Part shown: piece after piece, positions 63,031 to 64,000 of the stretch
How the letters are laid out: each line of letters starts with the position of its first letter
Numbering within the stretch: position 1 is the first letter of the stretch
Origin: Prosopocoilus inquinatus
Taxonomy: Eukaryota; Arthropoda; Insecta; Coleoptera; Lucanidae
Direction of reading: 5' to 3'
DNA: 64,000 nucleotides
NCBI GenBank assembly: GCA_036172665.1
Contig: CM069873.1
Coordinates: 42,378,001 to 42,442,000, forward strand
Made by a program: the position numbers and the translations under genes
The notes under the pieces: model-generated
Told to the model about the DNA's origin: nothing
Seen by the model: the letters and a program-made list of their open reading frames with translations, nothing else
Databases searched by the model: none

Positions 63031-64000
63031 TAAAACTATTTCCAGCTTCAGCTGGGTCCGAGAACTTCGTATCTCACTTCAGAGTTGCTGTAGCCCATTC
63101 AAACGTCAAATAACATGATAGATGAGTAAGGATCGATTACATTCATCACAGGAACTACGCTAATACGTGTTGTTTCATTTAAAACTATTTCCAGCTTCTG
63201 CTGCGTCCGAAAACTTTTTATCTCACATCAGAGTTACTGGAGTCCGTCCAAACGTCAAATAACATGATAGATGAGTAAGGATCGATTACATTCATCACAG
63301 GAACTACGCTAATACGTGTTGTTTCGTTTAAAACTATTTCCAGTTTCTGCTGCGTCCGAAAACGTCGTATCTCACATCAGAGTTACTGGAGTCCATCGAA
63401 ACGTCAAATAACATGATAGATAAGTAAGGATCGATTAGATACAGCACAGGAACTACAGTAATGCGTGTGGTTTCGTTTAAAACTATTTCCAGCCCCTGCT
63501 GCGTCCAAAACCTTCGTATCTCACATCAGAGTTACTAGAGTCCATCGAAGCGTCAAATAACATGATAGATGAGTAAGGATCGATTAGATACATCACAGGA
63601 ACAACGCTAATGCGTGTTGTTTCGTTTAAAACTATTTCCAGCTCCTGCTGCGTCCGAAAATTTCGTATCTCACATTAGAGTTACTGGAGTCCATCGAAAC
63701 GTCAAATAACATGATAGATGAGTAAGGATCGATTAGATACATCACAGGAACAACGCTAATGCGTGTTGTTTCGTTTAAAACTATTTCCAGCTTCTGCTGC
63801 GTCCTAAAATTTCTTATCTCACATTAGAGTTACTGGAGTCCATCGAAACGTCAAATAACATGATAGATGAGTAAGGATCGATTAGATACATCACAGGAAC
63901 AACGCTAATGCGTGTTGTTTCGTTTAAAACTATTTCCAGCTTCTGCTGCGTCCGAAAATTTCGTATCTCACATTAGAGTTACTGGAGTCCATCGAAACGT
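62882..64000 (+). repeat. Eight-monomer cassette, last occurrence, cut by the window end
   Basis: Monomers 423-430 show the series TTCAACTG, CTTCAGCTGGG with GCTGTAGCCC, CTTTTTATC, CAGTTTCTG, CAGCCCCTG, CTCCTGCTG, GTCCTAAAATTTC and the start of the next type. Private changes include GGAACTACAGTAATG near 63,450, TCTCACATC for TCTCAGATC near 63,520 and TTTCTTATC near 63,812. The cassette first marked at 8196 is joined here directly to the end of the ten-monomer duplication. Confidence 0.8.
63925..64000 (+). repeat. Partial final monomer
   Basis: Only the first 76 bases of monomer 430 lie in the window, ending at GAAACGT. It is an AAAATTTCG / CACATTAG type. The array clearly continues beyond the window. 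Confidence 0.95.

Larger units (their letters stand above)
1..64000 (+). repeat. Satellite DNA array, 149-bp monomer, about 429.5 copies
   Basis: The whole window is a head-to-tail array of one 149-bp monomer with no inversion, gap or foreign insert. Landmarks inside the unit, counted from TAAAAC as base 1, are CTGCTGCG near 18-26, GTATCTCAC near 39-47, AGAGTTACTGG near 51-61, CAAATAACATG near 77-87, the GATCGAT box at 101-107, ATCACAGGAACAAC near 115-128, and GTGTTGTTTCG at 137-147. Phase was checked by locating this start at many points; it holds exactly to 53,641 and with +3 afterwards. Neighbours differ at recurring diagnostic sites (for example CTTCTG/CTCCTG/CTTCAG, AAAATTTCG/AAAACTTTG/GAACTTTG, GATAGATGAG/AGTAGCTAAG), so variant types can be followed. 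No coding capacity: the consensus has forward stops in all three registers between bases 81 and 99, and reverse stops in all three frames between bases 6 and 51. I do not recognise the family; a centromeric or pericentromeric role is inferred from array size and homogeneity. Confidence 0.98.

Noticed and set aside
1..64000. CRISPR array
   Set aside because: The repetition is regular, but there are no short identical repeats separated by unique spacers. The whole 149-bp unit is repeated and variation is spread along it.
1..64000. Protein-coding gene or a gene with internal repeats
   Set aside because: 149 is not a multiple of three, so the frame shifts each unit. The consensus has stops in all three forward registers within bases 81-99 and in all three reverse frames within bases 6-51. 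Short open frames are by-products of variants.
1..64000. Human alpha satellite or another primate centromere repeat
   Set aside because: The monomer is 149 bp, not 171 bp, and I see no similarity beyond a partial CENP-B-box-like junction.
1..64000. tRNA, rRNA or 5S gene tandem cluster
   Set aside because: No cloverleaf, A/B box pair or conserved rRNA segment was seen in the monomer, and its stops and A/T tracts look like satellite DNA, not an RNA gene.
1..64000. Transposon terminal repeats or LTR-derived satellite
   Set aside because: The periodicity never breaks, and no terminal inverted repeat, primer-binding site or polypurine tract linked to an open frame was found.

Overview
The whole 64,000-base window is one uninterrupted tandem satellite-DNA array. 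Nothing else was found: no protein gene, RNA gene, transposon, simple-repeat tract or unique flanking sequence on either strand. The monomer is 149 bp, about 39% G+C by hand count, always in the same orientation. Starting the unit at the TAAAAC landmark, monomer k begins at 1+149(k-1) for k=1 to 361 and at 4+149(k-1) for k=362 to 430. That gives 429 complete monomers plus a 76-base partial one. The only length change I found is a 3-bp insertion near 53,692. Both edges of the array lie outside the window.

The organism is a eukaryote with a long, highly homogenised satellite, most likely centromeric or pericentromeric heterochromatin. I do not recognise the monomer. It is not human alpha satellite (171 bp). 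CpG is not depleted (9 per consensus monomer against about 5.6 expected from base composition), which fits a genome with little CpG methylation, such as many arthropods or other invertebrates, better than a vertebrate or a plant. This is an inference; the species cannot be read from the window.

Neighbouring monomers differ from each other by several to a dozen substitutions, but the order of monomer variants recurs over long distances with almost no differences. This shows layered higher-order repeats (HORs), always in whole-monomer multiples. Layout: 1-5513 is a 37-monomer unit. 5514-8493 repeats it with six monomers missing. 6408-9387 and 10282-13261 are two copies of a 20-monomer run offset by 26 monomers. 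13262-18625 is a block of further variants. 18626-26522 and 26523-34419 are a near-perfect 53-monomer (7,897 bp) tandem duplication. About 33.08-52.68 kb repeats about 5.37-25.11 kb at an offset of 182-186 monomers (about 27 kb), with several whole-monomer gains and losses. 52.68-54.98 kb is a mosaic. 54.99-59.75 kb returns to the variant order seen at the start of the window. 60,051-63,030 is a ten-monomer (1,490 bp) tandem duplication. 63,031-64,000 is part of an eight-monomer cassette that occurs eight times.

The parts do not work together as genes. The array reads as the product of repeated unequal exchange and segmental amplification in register. Each monomer carries a dyad-symmetric (hairpin-capable) element and, across the monomer junction, a partial resemblance to the CENP-B box. 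Both are possible, unproven, links to centromere function.
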